This document shows, in pieces, positions 7,763 to 16,520 of a DNA stretch of 64,000 bases (positions within the stretch are counted from its first letter, which is position 1; every line of letters begins with the position of its first letter). The translations under genes were made by a program, and so were the position numbers. The notes below the pieces were generated by a model. That model saw only the letters and a list, made by a program, of their open reading frames with translations, was not told the DNA's origin and ran no database searches. Origin of the DNA: Stutzerimonas stutzeri (GTDB lineage Bacteria; Pseudomonadota; Gammaproteobacteria; Pseudomonadales; Pseudomonadaceae); assembly GCF_024448715.1 (NCBI RefSeq), contig NZ_JAMOHZ010000005.1:1-64000 (forward strand), written 5' to 3'.

Positions 7763-8840
7763 ATAAGTGGTTACCTACGCGTTGAACACCCAAACCGTCA
7801 CAAACAGCCGCGGCTGTCGCTGACTTCTGCGCAATCTCTCCAGGCACGCAGTAGCGAGCAATTAGTTTCCGCATCTGGCACTTAAAGTTACCTGCCGATA
7901 GATTCACCGCATCCGCTGCACCAGCACGGTCAAGCTGGGATGAGATAAAACGTTGATTCTCAGCCAATATTAAAACAATGGTAGGAAGGCCCAGGCAGCA
8001 ACGTTCCCATGAGGTACTACCCGCAGCACCGATCGCCAAGTCGCAATCAGCCATCAGTCCGGCCATATCAGACACACCTACAAAAACTTGGGCTCGCTTG
8101 TGCATCGTGGAGGCAACTGCCCGAACTTGACTCAGCCAAGGTGAGGTCGGCCCCATTACGACCGTAATTTCGCAGTCTTTAGGCAATAGCGCGGTTTGCA
8201 GCGCCTGCAGTACTTCGCAGGTCGCGTTGGGTATATCCACTCCTCCCATAGTGATCAAAATTCTGCGTAGCCGGGCTGAGGGGCGGCGCTTTAGGCTGAT
8301 TTCCCGCGTCGCCGCAAATTCCGGGCGTAGCAGCGCGTAGTCTGGCCCTGTTATGACATTACAATGGCTAGGTACTAAGTTCTGATAATCGGCTGAGGAC
8401 CTTCCTAAGTTCTGATCGAGCAGAAGGTCACATTGGTGCGCACGATCAGCCAGATCATCAATCACCATCAGCCTGCCGAAGCTGCCTTTGAGCCGTCTAT
8501 GCCATTCATGATCTAGCGCGTAATGATCAACCACGAGCCAATTTGGTTGAAGACTATGCAGAATGGGCTGGCAGCACTTCACATCCTCAATCTGGGCAAC
8601 GCCCAGCCAGCTCCCGTGGGCGGTCGCCATACTATCGACAACGTCGTCCGAACCGCGCGGTAGAAGGTTCAGCATGTGACCTCTGGCGGCGATGAGCTCA
8701 GCCAGATGCCCATGGTGCTCACGACATATGAAGTGGCACTCAGCTCCCCGATTCGCAAGCTCGTCCGCCAGAGTGAGGCAGCGCATGACGTGGCCGGTAC
8801 CCATTTGTAACGAAGCATCTGCGCGAAAGGCGATTTTCAC
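7755..8840 (-). CDS. pseG: UDP-2,4-diacylamino-2,4,6-trideoxy-altropyranose hydrolase
   Basis: GT-B-like hydrolase of 361 residues that removes UDP from the di-N-acyl sugar made by PseB and PseC plus an N-acyl transferase, giving the free sugar for PseI. The N-terminal motif FRADASLQMGTGHVMRCLTLAD contains the Gly-rich loop and the catalytic His of PseG. LVVDHYALDHEWHRRL and DLLLDQNLGRSSADY are further PseG signatures. The C-terminal nucleotide-binding part has ILITMGGVD and DLAIGAAGSTSWERCCLGLPT. I chose the GTG start at 8840, 4 bp after the pseF stop; a longer reading from 8966 would add 42 unconserved residues overlapping pseF. Confidence 0.92.
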   Translation of the reverse strand: MKIAFRADASLQMGTGHVMRCLTLADELANRGAECHFICREHHGHLAELIAARGHMLNLLPRGSDDVVDSMATAHGSWLGVAQIEDVKCCQPILHSLQPNWLVVDHYALDHEWHRRLKGSFGRLMVIDDLADRAHQCDLLLDQNLGRSSADYQNLVPSHCNVITGPDYALLRPEFAATREISLKRRPSARLRRILITMGGVDIPNATCEVLQALQTALLPKDCEITVVMGPTSPWLSQVRAVASTMHKRAQVFVGVSDMAGLMADCDLAIGAAGSTSWERCCLGLPTIVLILAENQRFISSQLDRAGAADAVNLSAGNFKCQMRKLIARYCVPGEIAQKSATAAAVCDGLGVQRVGNHLYG

Positions 8841-8844
8841 CGCG

Positions 8845-9543
8845 CTAGTACTCAACCTGAGCACGCATAGCTTTGAAAAGCCACTCGGCGCGTTCCCAAT
8901 CCTCAGTGGTATCGATATCCTGCACACGGTGTCGTGGCAGAAACACCGGAACGGCATGGGGGCCAAACAGCATCTTGCCAGCTAGCCAGGCATCAGCGCG
9001 GCCCCAGTAGAATTGGCCGGCATCGTGATACGCCTCTTCAAGATCTTGTGAACGGGTATTGAATTGCTCCGGCTGGTACATTTCTACGCGGCCTCCTGCG
9101 GTAATCCGGATCGCGCGCTGGATGGGGAATGCATAGCTGGCGACCGAGAAGGCGTAATCGCAGTTGTTCTCGATAAGCGAGCCCAGTCCTCTGCAGATGT
9201 CATCTCTTGTTACGAACGGTGCGGTGGCATAAATGCAGCACACCTGGTCGGGACATTCGCCACGGGCGATGCACCATTCAATAGCATGGCGGATGACCGG
9301 TACAGTACCTGTGTAGTCATCCGATAGTTCCGCTGGCCGCATGAAAGGAACGTCTGCACCGTATTGAAGGGCAGCCCCGGCAATTTCCGCATCGTCTGTG
9401 GAGACTATCACCCGATCGAAGCAGCCGCTTTGCATCGCCGCCTCGATAGACCAGGCAATCATTGGCTTGCCGCAGAACAGCTTGATGTTTTTGCGCGGAA
9501 TGCGCTTGCTACCGCCGCGCGCGGGGATAATCGCCAGCCTCAT
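8845..9543 (-). CDS. pseF: Pseudaminic acid cytidylyltransferase
   Basis: CMP-nonulosonate synthetase of 232 residues that activates pseudaminic acid with CTP before transfer. It begins with the cytidylyltransferase P-loop-like motif IIPARGGSKRIPRKNIKLF, followed by GKPMIAWSIEAA, VIVSTDDAEIAGAA, and PFVTRDDICRG. The C-terminal part with GQFYWGRADAW and VQDIDTTEDWERAEW is characteristic of PseF rather than of NeuA. It overlaps the end of pseC by 4 bp and precedes pseG by 4 bp, so translation is probably coupled. Cytoplasmic enzyme, normal length for the family. Confidence 0.93.
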   Translation of the reverse strand: MRLAIIPARGGSKRIPRKNIKLFCGKPMIAWSIEAAMQSGCFDRVIVSTDDAEIAGAALQYGADVPFMRPAELSDDYTGTVPVIRHAIEWCIARGECPDQVCCIYATAPFVTRDDICRGLGSLIENNCDYAFSVASYAFPIQRAIRITAGGRVEMYQPEQFNTRSQDLEEAYHDAGQFYWGRADAWLAGKMLFGPHAVPVFLPRHRVQDIDTTEDWERAEWLFKAMRAQVEY

Positions 9544-10700
9544 GTCTGTAGCGCCTCATGCAATGCCTCGACTACCGAATCCTGCTGCTGCTCGTTCATA
9601 GCTTGGAACATCGGAAGGCTGATAGCGTCAGCGTAGTACTGCTCCGCCCTGGGGAAATCTCCGACCTGGAAGCCCATGCGCTGGTAGTAAGGCTGTGTAT
9701 GCACCGGGATATAATGGAGGTTAACGCCGATACTGCGCTCACGCAGCGATTCGAAGACCTCCCGGTGGGTTTTGGCTAGCTTGCTACGCTCCAGGCGAAT
9801 GACATAAAGGTGCAGCCCGGAGTAGCTGTCTGGATGCTGCCAAGGCGTAGTGACCGGCAGGCAGGCCAGCAAATCATCGTAGCGCTGCGCCAACTGATGG
9901 CGGCGAGCCACATAACGATCCAGGCGCTCCATCTGAGTGACACCCAACGCAGCCTGTAACTCTGTCATGCGATAGTTGAAGCCGAGGTCAATCTGCTGGT
10001 AGTACCAAGGGCCATCGGCCTCGCAGGTCATCTGCGCAGGGTCTCGCGTGATGCCATGGCTACGCAGCAAGGCCATCTTGCTGGCCAGCTCCGGATCATT
10101 GGTCACCGCCATGCCGCCTTCAGCAGTGGTGATGATTTTCACCGGATGGAAGCTGAACACCGTGATTTCGCTGTAACGGCAACCGCCGATGAACTCGTCC
10201 TGATATTTGCCACCAATGGCGTGCGAGGCGTCCTCGATGATTTTGAAACCGTAGCGTTGAGCCAACGCATAGATGGCCCGCATATCGCATGGCTGACCAC
10301 AAAGATGGACCGGCACCACGACCTTGGGCAGCTTGCCCTCGCGCTCGGCCTGCACTAGCTTACGTTCCAACGCCTGCGGACACAGGTTGTAGGTACGCGG
10401 GTCGATGTCGACGAAATCGATCTGGGCTCCACAGTACAGGCCGCAGTTGGCCGACGCGACGAATGTGATTGGTGTTGTCCATAGCCAATCCCCTTGGCCG
10501 AGGCCCAGCGCCAGGCACGCGATGTGCAACGCTGAAGTCGCGCTGTTTACTGCCAGCGCATGGGCAGCGCCGACATGCTGCGCCACGGATTGCTCGAAGC
10601 GGGGCACCATCGGTCCTTGAGTGAGGAAATCCGAATGCAGCACCCCTACGATCGCATCGATATCGGCTTGGGTGATGTCCTGACGGCCGTACGGGATCAT
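9540..10700 (-). CDS. pseC: UDP-4-keto-6-deoxy-N-acetyl-altrosamine aminotransferase
   Basis: PLP-dependent DegT/DnrJ/EryC1 aminotransferase of 386 residues that converts the 4-keto product of PseB to UDP-4-amino-4,6-dideoxy-N-acetyl-beta-L-altrosamine. It begins MIPYGRQDITQADIDAIVGVL, as in PseC. The cofactor region shows AHALAVNSATSALHIAC, IIEDASHAIGGKY, and VFSFHPVKIITTAEGGM, in which the Lys of HPVK forms the Schiff base. The C-terminal HYIPVHTQPYYQRMGF is the conserved sugar-aminotransferase segment. It lies 3 bp downstream of pseB. Confidence 0.94.
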   Translation of the reverse strand: MIPYGRQDITQADIDAIVGVLHSDFLTQGPMVPRFEQSVAQHVGAAHALAVNSATSALHIACLALGLGQGDWLWTTPITFVASANCGLYCGAQIDFVDIDPRTYNLCPQALERKLVQAEREGKLPKVVVPVHLCGQPCDMRAIYALAQRYGFKIIEDASHAIGGKYQDEFIGGCRYSEITVFSFHPVKIITTAEGGMAVTNDPELASKMALLRSHGITRDPAQMTCEADGPWYYQQIDLGFNYRMTELQAALGVTQMERLDRYVARRHQLAQRYDDLLACLPVTTPWQHPDSYSGLHLYVIRLERSKLAKTHREVFESLRERSIGVNLHYIPVHTQPYYQRMGFQVGDFPRAEQYYADAISLPMFQAMNEQQQDSVVEALHEALQT

Positions 10701-10703
10701 CGC

Positions 10704-11702
10704 TTAGATACTTCCGATCTTTTCGCGGTTAGCGGCGATCCACGCCTGCAGCTCGGCGTCGCTCATCCACTCACTGTTGTTGTCGCTTGCGTAGACGAAT
10801 CCCTCAGGAACCTTACTGCCGTCCTTGATGCGTTTCTCGCAAGTCGCCCAGTTGTTGATGGTTGGCAGGATCTTAAAGTGCTCGGGATATTCGTAGGTAT
10901 AGTAGGCGTCTTCCGCGCTAATCATCTGTTCATGCAGCTTCTCGCCGGGCCGAATACCAATCACCTCCTGACGGGCTTCCGGGGCGACGACCCGAGCCAG
11001 GTCGGTTACCTTCATCGAGGGGATCTTTTTGACGTATATCTCACCGCCTTCCATGTCTTCAAAGGCGTGCCAGACCAACTCTACGCCCTCCTCCAAAGAA
11101 ATCATGAAGCGGGTCATTCGCTCGTCGGTGATTGGCAGCATACCCTTATCCTTGATTGACATGAAGAATGGAATGACCGAACCGCGTGAGCCCATGACGT
11201 TGCCATAGCGCACCACCGAGAACCGGGTGCCATGCTCACCGGAGTATGAATTGCTGGCGACAAACAACTTGTCGGAGGCCAACTTGGTGGCGCCGTAGAG
11301 ATTGATAGGGCTGCTGGCCTTGTCGGTGGATAGGGCAACCACTCCTTGGACGCCCTTATCGATGCAGGCGTCGATAAGATTCATCGCACCGTCAACATTG
11401 GTCTTGACGCATTCGAACGGGTTGTATTCGGCGGTCGGCACGATTTTGGTGGCGGCGGCATGCACCACATAGTCGACGCCATCCAGGGCACGGTACAGAC
11501 GGTCCTTGTCTCGCACATCGCCGATGAAGAAGCGCACGCGCTTGTCACCCTCAAATTTCTTAGCCATGTCCCACTGCTTCATCTCATCGCGGGAAAAAAT
11601 GATGATCTTCTTCGGGTTGTACTTAGCCAGAGTCATCGGCACGAAGGTGTTTCCAAAAGACCCGGTACCGCCGGTAACGAGGATGGTTTTGTTATTGAGC
11701 AT
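10704..11702 (-). CDS. pseB: UDP-N-acetylglucosamine 4,6-dehydratase (inverting)
   Basis: Extended SDR enzyme of 332 residues that starts the pseudaminic acid pathway by converting UDP-GlcNAc to UDP-2-acetamido-2,6-dideoxy-beta-L-arabino-hexos-4-ulose. The start is MLNNKTILVTGGTGSFGNTF with a GxxGxxG nucleotide-binding loop; IIIFSRDEMKQWDMAKKF and FFIGDVRDKDRL are PseB/FlaA1 signatures. The active-site region shows LSTDKASSPINLYGATKLASDK (Asp-Lys and YxxxK). I chose the ATG at 11702, whose A overlaps the wzx stop (TGATG); the longer frame from 11795 would overlap wzx and adds non-family residues. It is the cytoplasmic PseB type, not the membrane-anchored WbpM type. Confidence 0.95.
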   Translation of the reverse strand: MLNNKTILVTGGTGSFGNTFVPMTLAKYNPKKIIIFSRDEMKQWDMAKKFEGDKRVRFFIGDVRDKDRLYRALDGVDYVVHAAATKIVPTAEYNPFECVKTNVDGAMNLIDACIDKGVQGVVALSTDKASSPINLYGATKLASDKLFVASNSYSGEHGTRFSVVRYGNVMGSRGSVIPFFMSIKDKGMLPITDERMTRFMISLEEGVELVWHAFEDMEGGEIYVKKIPSMKVTDLARVVAPEARQEVIGIRPGEKLHEQMISAEDAYYTYEYPEHFKILPTINNWATCEKRIKDGSKVPEGFVYASDNNSEWMSDAELQAWIAANREKIGSI

Positions 11703-12991
11703 CAATGTATTCCTTGTTTCAGACCTTGGGCCTGATTGACACGAGTGGATCGATAGTACGAAGGCGTAAGCTGGAAAAAGAACCAGGATTTCCAAAGCAG
11801 TATCAGAGCGAAGGCTGCGGATAAGCCAAGCGGCACTGCCAGCAATGGTGAATATAGGGATAACAGCCAGGTAGCGGCGATGAAGACTAAGAAGCTGGCA
11901 ATGTGGCTCTGAATGATCGGGCGATCATGACCCTGAGCATACAAAGCGTAATGTGGAACCATGCCGACGGCGTAAAGCACGGTAGCCAGGAGAAGCCAGG
12001 GGAACAGGCCTTGCTGATCGATATAGAGGGGCCGGTCGAGCCATTGGAGCAAGGGGCCGATTAGCAACAGCGCTATCACAGCAAAAATGGTCGATAGCAG
12101 CAACGTTTGCACAAGTAATTTGCGCAGGCCGTGGCGGAACGCCGCGGCATCCTGTCGGCTATGCGCGGTGATAAGCCCCGGATAGCTAAAGGCGAACACG
12201 CCGGCATCCAGGAAAGACATCAGCGCGCTGCTTACGCCTATGAACAATACATAAGCGCCCAGTACTTCTACGCCGGCCAGCGCTTCAAACCAGTAACGGT
12301 CGAAAGTGAAAACGCCGCGAATTGCCAAGGTGGCAATGAGCAGGGGAAAAGCGATCTTCATGCCTTTGATTATCCATTGCCAATCGACTGCCTTGTGCCA
12401 GCCACCAACTTTCAGCCGACCAACTCTCCGAGCGCCGAGTAGCAGGGCCAAAACACCGCCAAGCGTCCAAGCCGCAAGAACGTAATTCAGAGTGCGGGCA
12501 TCTGCCTCGAAATACATCAGCCCAGTTACCGCGACGGCCCAGATCCCGGTTCGCAGGAATAGCACAAGGCTAGCCAGGAGTTGTTCGGAAATAGCAATCA
12601 GTAGCCGCCCTAGTTCTTGCGTCAGGTGTTCAAGCACCAGCAGTGTGTAAAACCAGCCAGCCAGCTTCCAGGGCAGTAGTCCCTTAAGAAAGACCAAGCA
12701 CAACAGCGGCAAGAAGACTGCATATAGCATCGCGGCAAGCGCACCCTGACTCTTCAATAGCCCACCCCACTCGCTACGCTCACGCTGGAGTAATTCGCGG
12801 GTGGTAAAGGCGTAGAAGTCGAAGCCCAGTAGGTAAAGCGCATAGCCAATGGTTGCAGTGAGCAGGCCATAGAGCCCCAGCTCCGCCGGCTCAAGAAAAC
12901 GTGCAAGGAAAAAGATCAACAGAAACTTGCTAGCCAGGGACATACCACGCAGCGCCACATTGATCAGGCGCTGAGAGCTAACTAACAACAT
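11702..12991 (-). CDS. wzx: O-unit flippase, Wzx-like
   Basis: Integral membrane protein of about 429 residues with about 12 predicted hydrophobic segments, related to the polysaccharide transporter/MATE-like flippases. The N-terminus (ALRGMSLASKFLLIFFLARFLEPAELGLYGLLTATIGY) is typical of RfbX/Wzx proteins. It would move undecaprenyl-linked O-units from the cytoplasmic to the periplasmic face for polymerisation by Wzy and length control by Wzz. It is the first gene of the variable block after the MBL gene. The start is uncertain: ATG 12991 is used; GTG 13003 and TTG 13030 are in frame upstream. Substrate cannot be predicted. Confidence 0.82.
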   Translation of the reverse strand: MLLVSSQRLINVALRGMSLASKFLLIFFLARFLEPAELGLYGLLTATIGYALYLLGFDFYAFTTRELLQRERSEWGGLLKSQGALAAMLYAVFLPLLCLVFLKGLLPWKLAGWFYTLLVLEHLTQELGRLLIAISEQLLASLVLFLRTGIWAVAVTGLMYFEADARTLNYVLAAWTLGGVLALLLGARRVGRLKVGGWHKAVDWQWIIKGMKIAFPLLIATLAIRGVFTFDRYWFEALAGVEVLGAYVLFIGVSSALMSFLDAGVFAFSYPGLITAHSRQDAAAFRHGLRKLLVQTLLLSTIFAVIALLLIGPLLQWLDRPLYIDQQGLFPWLLLATVLYAVGMVPHYALYAQGHDRPIIQSHIASFLVFIAATWLLSLYSPLLAVPLGLSAAFALILLWKSWFFFQLTPSYYRSTRVNQAQGLKQGIH

Positions 12992-13100
12992 CAGCGTGCG
13001 CACCTTGAATCCACAACGAAGTAGAAACAATACGTGTGGCTACTGAAGCCGCTGAGTGCAAGCATTAAATACGGTCTCCGTACTAGAGTAAGCATGCTGT

Positions 13101-14462
13101 TCAGGAACGCACGGTCAATTGCCTGCCGGTAACGGCATATTCCTGCCGTAGAGCAGAAGCCAAAACCCTCTTCGCTCCCGCCTCCCCATGCACTACCCGT
13201 ATCTCTGTCGGCCACTCCTGCATTCCAGTCACAAACTCTACCAACCCTTTCTGATCCGCATGCGCCGAATAGCCGCCGATACTGGTGATGCCGGCGCGGA
13301 TGTCGATGCGTTCGCCATCCAAATCTACATAGCCGCCCTTCGGGCCATAGGTTTGGATGGCATGCCCTGGAGTGCCCTTGGCCTGGTAACCGACAAACAA
13401 GACGTTGTGCCTTTTATCGCCCAGCATAGCTTTGAGGTAATTGACGATGCGACCACCACTACACATGCCGCCACCGGCTATAACGATAGTTGGGCGTGCG
13501 GTCTGGGCCAGATGGTTGACGATGCGTTGATGGTCGCTGTGGCTGTCTATCGTGATCAGTTGTTTGAAGGCCAGCGGGCGGCGCCCGGATTGGATGCGGT
13601 CGCGGGCCTCTTGGTTCCAGAACGGCTTGAGGCTTCGGTAGGCCTCGGTGAAGCGGCTGGCCAAAGGTGAGTCGAGAATGATGGGGAGTTCGGGCCAGTT
13701 TGTTTCGGGGTCTGGTTCCGCATTGATGTTGTCTGCCTTGCCCCTCACCCCGGCCTTCTTCCCAGAGGGGAGAGGGAGATGATCGGAGGTAGCCCTCTCC
13801 CCGAAAAAGAGAGGGGGTTGTACGGTGTTGGGGCGGGCCGATTGGATGATCTCTTCAAGTTCGTAGAGCAGCTCTTGGGTGCGGCCGATGCTGAATACGG
13901 GGATAAGGACCGTGCCTTGGTCTTCGAGTGCTTGCTCAATGACGGCTTCGAGTCGCTTTCGGCGGTTTTGCCGATCTTCATGGAGGCGATCGCCGTAGGT
14001 GCTTTCCAGCACCAGAATGTCGGCGCGCTCCGGTGATTCGGGCGGCATCAGGAACGGCGCGTGCGGCGCACCGAGGTCCCCGGAGAAGACTACACGCTTG
14101 CTCTCGATCTTTGTCTCGTCACGGCTGAAACCAAGTTTGAAGGCATCTTCCAGCACGATCGGCAGAAGTTTCGCGGATGGCTCGCTGCACAGGATGGGGC
14201 CATCGAAGCCTGCCGCAAGCAGGTAGGAAATGCGCCCAACGTGATCGATATGCACATGGGTGGCGACCAGCGCTTTTATCGTATCCAGCGGGAATTCAAT
14301 GGCGAGGCGATCCGCGCCCAGCTCACCTGGGATCGATGCGTCGTTGCCCTGGAACAGGCCGCAGTCGATCAGCAGACTATTAGCCGCGTTCATGCGCAGT
14401 TGGTGGCAGGAGCCGGTTACGCCGTCCTTGGCGCCGTGATGTTCTATTTGCGGATAGTTCAT
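13101..14462 (-). CDS. MBL-fold metallo-hydrolase with beta-CASP and RNA-specificity domains
   Basis: Protein of 453 residues of the CPSF73/beta-CASP group of metallo-beta-lactamase hydrolases, whose studied members are RNA nucleases. It begins MNYPQIEHHGAKDGVTGSCHQL and has the Zn motif THVHIDHVGR, further ligands in SGDLGAPHAPFL, the beta-CASP segment VLESTYGDR and PVFSIGRTQELLYEL, IAGGGMCSGGRIVNYL, and the C-terminal SIGGYSAHADQKGLV. About residues 214-241 look foreign: they are encoded by a short palindromic repeat inserted in frame (see the repeat at 13741-13820). The start at 14462 matches family proteins better than 14486. It lies between wzz and wzx; in my recollection this gene is a common neighbour of the O-antigen locus in pseudomonads, but its role there is unknown. 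Confidence 0.88.
   Translation of the reverse strand: MNYPQIEHHGAKDGVTGSCHQLRMNAANSLLIDCGLFQGNDASIPGELGADRLAIEFPLDTIKALVATHVHIDHVGRISYLLAAGFDGPILCSEPSAKLLPIVLEDAFKLGFSRDETKIESKRVVFSGDLGAPHAPFLMPPESPERADILVLESTYGDRLHEDRQNRRKRLEAVIEQALEDQGTVLIPVFSIGRTQELLYELEEIIQSARPNTVQPPLFFGERATSDHLPLPSGKKAGVRGKADNINAEPDPETNWPELPIILDSPLASRFTEAYRSLKPFWNQEARDRIQSGRRPLAFKQLITIDSHSDHQRIVNHLAQTARPTIVIAGGGMCSGGRIVNYLKAMLGDKRHNVLFVGYQAKGTPGHAIQTYGPKGGYVDLDGERIDIRAGITSIGGYSAHADQKGLVEFVTGMQEWPTEIRVVHGEAGAKRVLASALRQEYAVTGRQLTVRS
13741..13820. repeat. CCCTCACCCC-type palindromic repeat inside a coding region
   Basis: Contains CCCCTCACCCCGGCC, then GGGGAGAGGG (13767-13776), a 16 bp spacer, and the exact inverse CCCTCTCCCC (13793-13802). 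Such elements normally lie between genes in many proteobacteria. Here it lies within the MBL-hydrolase gene without disrupting the reading frame, between the codons for the conserved YELEEII and NWPELPIIL segments. Confidence 0.75.
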
Positions 14463-14560
14463 GGTTATTCCTTTAACTAATAGCACTTAGTAAACGCTCC
14501 ACCCTGGAGCACTCGACGCCCCCCGCTCAGCAACACCGCAACGGAATGCGACGAGCTTGC

Positions 14561-15655
14561 TTACGCCTGACTTGCGTTTCGGCCAACCATGAGTCGTATC
14601 AACGCGACAAATACGCCAAGCATCCCGCCTAGTACCAATCCAAGCGCAACAATCATCATCTTCTTGGGCTTGATCGGGGTTTGTGGTTGCTGGGCAGCAC
14701 TGTCTAGCGTGAACACGGCGACGGCGCTGGGGTCGATCTCGATGGTATTCAGGAAGGACAACTCTTCCTGCAGGCTGCGTAGCTCTGGAATGAACGGATC
14801 ATCAGATTTGCGCGCTTCCAAAACTTCAAGTTCAGCTTCGATGGCCTTGGCACCGCGCATATAGGTCAAGCTCCCATCGATAAACGCTGCCAGCTCATCG
14901 CTCGAAGACGTATGGCCCGCAGTCACTTGAGGCGTGATCATTCCGACTGCCTTGGCAACCACTAGCGCCTCTTGAAGCACAGCTATACGATCTTGGCGGC
15001 GTTGGGATGCGGTGCTGCGCAAGGACGCAATGCGGCGTTCGGTTGAGCGGATCCGGGTGTCTATCTCGCTCATGACGTTGCGTTGCATATCGCTCTTCGC
15101 CGCAGCCGAAGCGCGGCTGACAAGGTCGTTGACCCACGCAGCCGCTTGTTCTGGATCGTGATGCTCGACTTTCACTTCAAACATATTCGGCTGCTGCTTA
15201 TCTGGCGCTTTGATAGAAAGCAGATCGTTGAACTTCGCCCAAAGGCGATCATCTGCCGCAGATTGGTCATCCGGCGGCAGGGATGGGAGATATACATCTC
15301 TGAAAAAAGCGCGACGCAACGACACTGAAGTCAAATTGCGTTTAAAAACGGCGTAGACATCGTCAGTCGAGAAGGTCTTCAGCAACCCCTCAGTTGAGTC
15401 ATCTCGATCTGTTCTGTAGGCCGGCACGTTTCGCCCAGCGTTATAGGCGGTAATATTCGAAAGAAGTGGCGGCAAAACAGTCGCATGGGCTTCATATACG
15501 GGTCTCGCTAAATATGCATACGCAGCCGCGCATGCAGTTACGGCGATGGTTACCCCTATTATGATTAGCTTCTGTTTCCAGAGTCCCTTGAACAGTTCCA
15601 CCAGATCGATTTCATCGTCCCGGCATGAATTTGGATGGGTGTCCTTGTCCTGCAT
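14561..15655 (-). CDS. wzz: O-antigen chain length determinant protein
   Basis: Polysaccharide co-polymerase of 364 residues that sets the modal length of the O-antigen made by Wzy. The Wzz N-terminal domain includes EIDLVELFKGLWKQKLIIIG followed by a transmembrane helix and RPVYEAHATVLPP. A long periplasmic helical region follows (residues about 60-315), and the second membrane helix near the C-terminus is preceded by the Pro-rich PQTPIKPKKMM motif. It is in the inner membrane with both ends in the cytoplasm. It lies downstream of ihfB by about 145 bp on the same strand, the usual edge of Pseudomonas O-antigen loci. Confidence 0.93.
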   Translation of the reverse strand: MQDKDTHPNSCRDDEIDLVELFKGLWKQKLIIIGVTIAVTACAAAYAYLARPVYEAHATVLPPLLSNITAYNAGRNVPAYRTDRDDSTEGLLKTFSTDDVYAVFKRNLTSVSLRRAFFRDVYLPSLPPDDQSAADDRLWAKFNDLLSIKAPDKQQPNMFEVKVEHHDPEQAAAWVNDLVSRASAAAKSDMQRNVMSEIDTRIRSTERRIASLRSTASQRRQDRIAVLQEALVVAKAVGMITPQVTAGHTSSSDELAAFIDGSLTYMRGAKAIEAELEVLEARKSDDPFIPELRSLQEELSFLNTIEIDPSAVAVFTLDSAAQQPQTPIKPKKMMIVALGLVLGGMLGVFVALIRLMVGRNASQA

Positions 15656-15800
15656 GAATCTCTCCAGGGGATGCGCCTAAAAAAGGCGGAATCCTGCCAT
15701 GGACGGGACTCAAAGCCAAATACAAATCTCATGCCTATCCGACAAAAGGAGAATTCAGGCTCAAGCTGCCTGAACGTCGAACTGTGAACCGTAGAGTGTC

Positions 15801-16085
15801 TTATTCGTCCTCGTTCACCCGATCACGCAGCTCTTTTCCCGGCTTGAAATGCGGAACGAATTTGCCATCGAGCGGGACGGATTGGCCGGTCTTGGGATTA
15901 CGGCCGACGCGGGGCGCGCGGTAGTGAAGGGAGAAGCTGCCGAAGCCGCGGATCTCTATGCGGTCTCCGGTCGCTAATGCCTGGGCCATTTGCTCGAGCA
16001 TGGTTTTGATTGCCAGCTCCACATCCTTGGACGAAAGCAGCCCCTGTTGGGTGACGATACGCTCGATCAACTCCGACTTGGTCAT
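15801..16085 (-). CDS. ihfB: Integration host factor subunit beta
   Basis: DNA-bending protein subunit of 94 residues that pairs with IhfA; it acts in sigma-54 promoter activation, recombination and nucleoid structure. It begins [30 protein letters not shown] and has the beta-arm region [22 protein letters not shown] with the intercalating Pro, and ends in [15 protein letters not shown]. In other pseudomonads rpsA lies immediately upstream. Here the upstream 435 bp hold only repeats and the helicase terminator, so the gene must carry its own promoter. Confidence 0.97.
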   Translation of the reverse strand: MTKSELIERIVTQQGLLSSKDVELAIKTMLEQMAQALATGDRIEIRGFGSFSLHYRAPRVGRNPKTGQSVPLDGKFVPHFKPGKELRDRVNEDE

Positions 16086-16220
16086 TGTTTTCCCTTCGTT
16101 TTCAAGCGGCTAGATCATTTGGGTTGCGGTCGTTTGTAGCATGTTGTTCAGAGTTTGAACAGCCTGAACGTTTGGGTCAGGTTTTTGGATTAGTGCAGGT
16201 CCGGACCTTTTGCTTTGGGC

Positions 16221-16427
16221 TGGTGGATCGGTGAAGAGCGATTCCCCTACCGTTCCGTCAGCGGTGCGTACGGCTCCGAGGACGATGGGTTTCATTTGCG
16301 TGGCCCAACCAACCGCATAAGCAGGCAACTACCGTAGGGTGGATGACGCTTTTTTCATCCACCATAAGCCGCAGCGGCGGCGTCGACTTGCTTGGTGGAT
16401 CGGTGAAGCGTGATCCACCCTACCGTT
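16221..16427. repeat. GTAGGGTGGAT inverted-repeat element with direct repeats
   Basis: GTAGGGTGGAT at 16334-16344 is matched by its inverse ATCCACCCTAC at 16413-16423, giving a roughly 90 bp palindromic element. In addition TGGTGGATCGGTGAAG followed by CCTACCGTTC occurs at 16221-16255 and again at 16393-16427. These look like members of the short palindromic repeats common between pseudomonad genes; related GTAGGGTGGGCTTCAGCCC copies occur at 20841-20949 and 21092-21113. Confidence 0.7.
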
Positions 16428-16443
16428 CTGGCAGATAGCAGAT

Positions 16444-16468
16444 ACAAAAAGGGTGGACCGAAGTCCAC
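16444..16468 (-). terminator. Rho-independent terminator of the DEAD-box helicase gene
   Basis: On the minus strand a perfect 8 bp stem GGGTGGAC/GTCCACCC with a 4 nt loop (16449-16468) is followed directly by TTTTT (16448-16444). It lies about 50 bp downstream of the helicase stop codon. Confidence 0.85.
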
Positions 16469-16520
16469 CCGTTCTATAGCTGACGAGGCTTTGCCTCATC
16501 GCACCACTGCGGTTAAAGCA

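Larger units (their letters stand above)
16086..16520. other. Intergenic region with repeats between ihfB and the helicase gene
   Basis: No convincing gene. It holds the ihfB upstream region, two 35 bp imperfect direct repeats, a 90 bp inverted-repeat element and the terminator of the helicase gene, each listed separately. A 72-codon open frame at 16110-16328 is judged spurious. I cannot identify the ihfB promoter with confidence. Confidence 0.6.

Noticed and set aside
14496..14510. GCTCCA/TGGAGC hairpin downstream of wzz, considered as a terminator
   Set aside because: Only a 6 bp stem with a 3 nt loop and no T-run on the minus strand; the cluster more likely reads through.
16110..16328. 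72-codon open frame upstream of ihfB on the minus strand
   Set aside because: No ribosome-binding site, it overlaps the repeat copy at 16221-16255 and shows no recognisable protein pattern; more likely non-coding or a decayed fragment.
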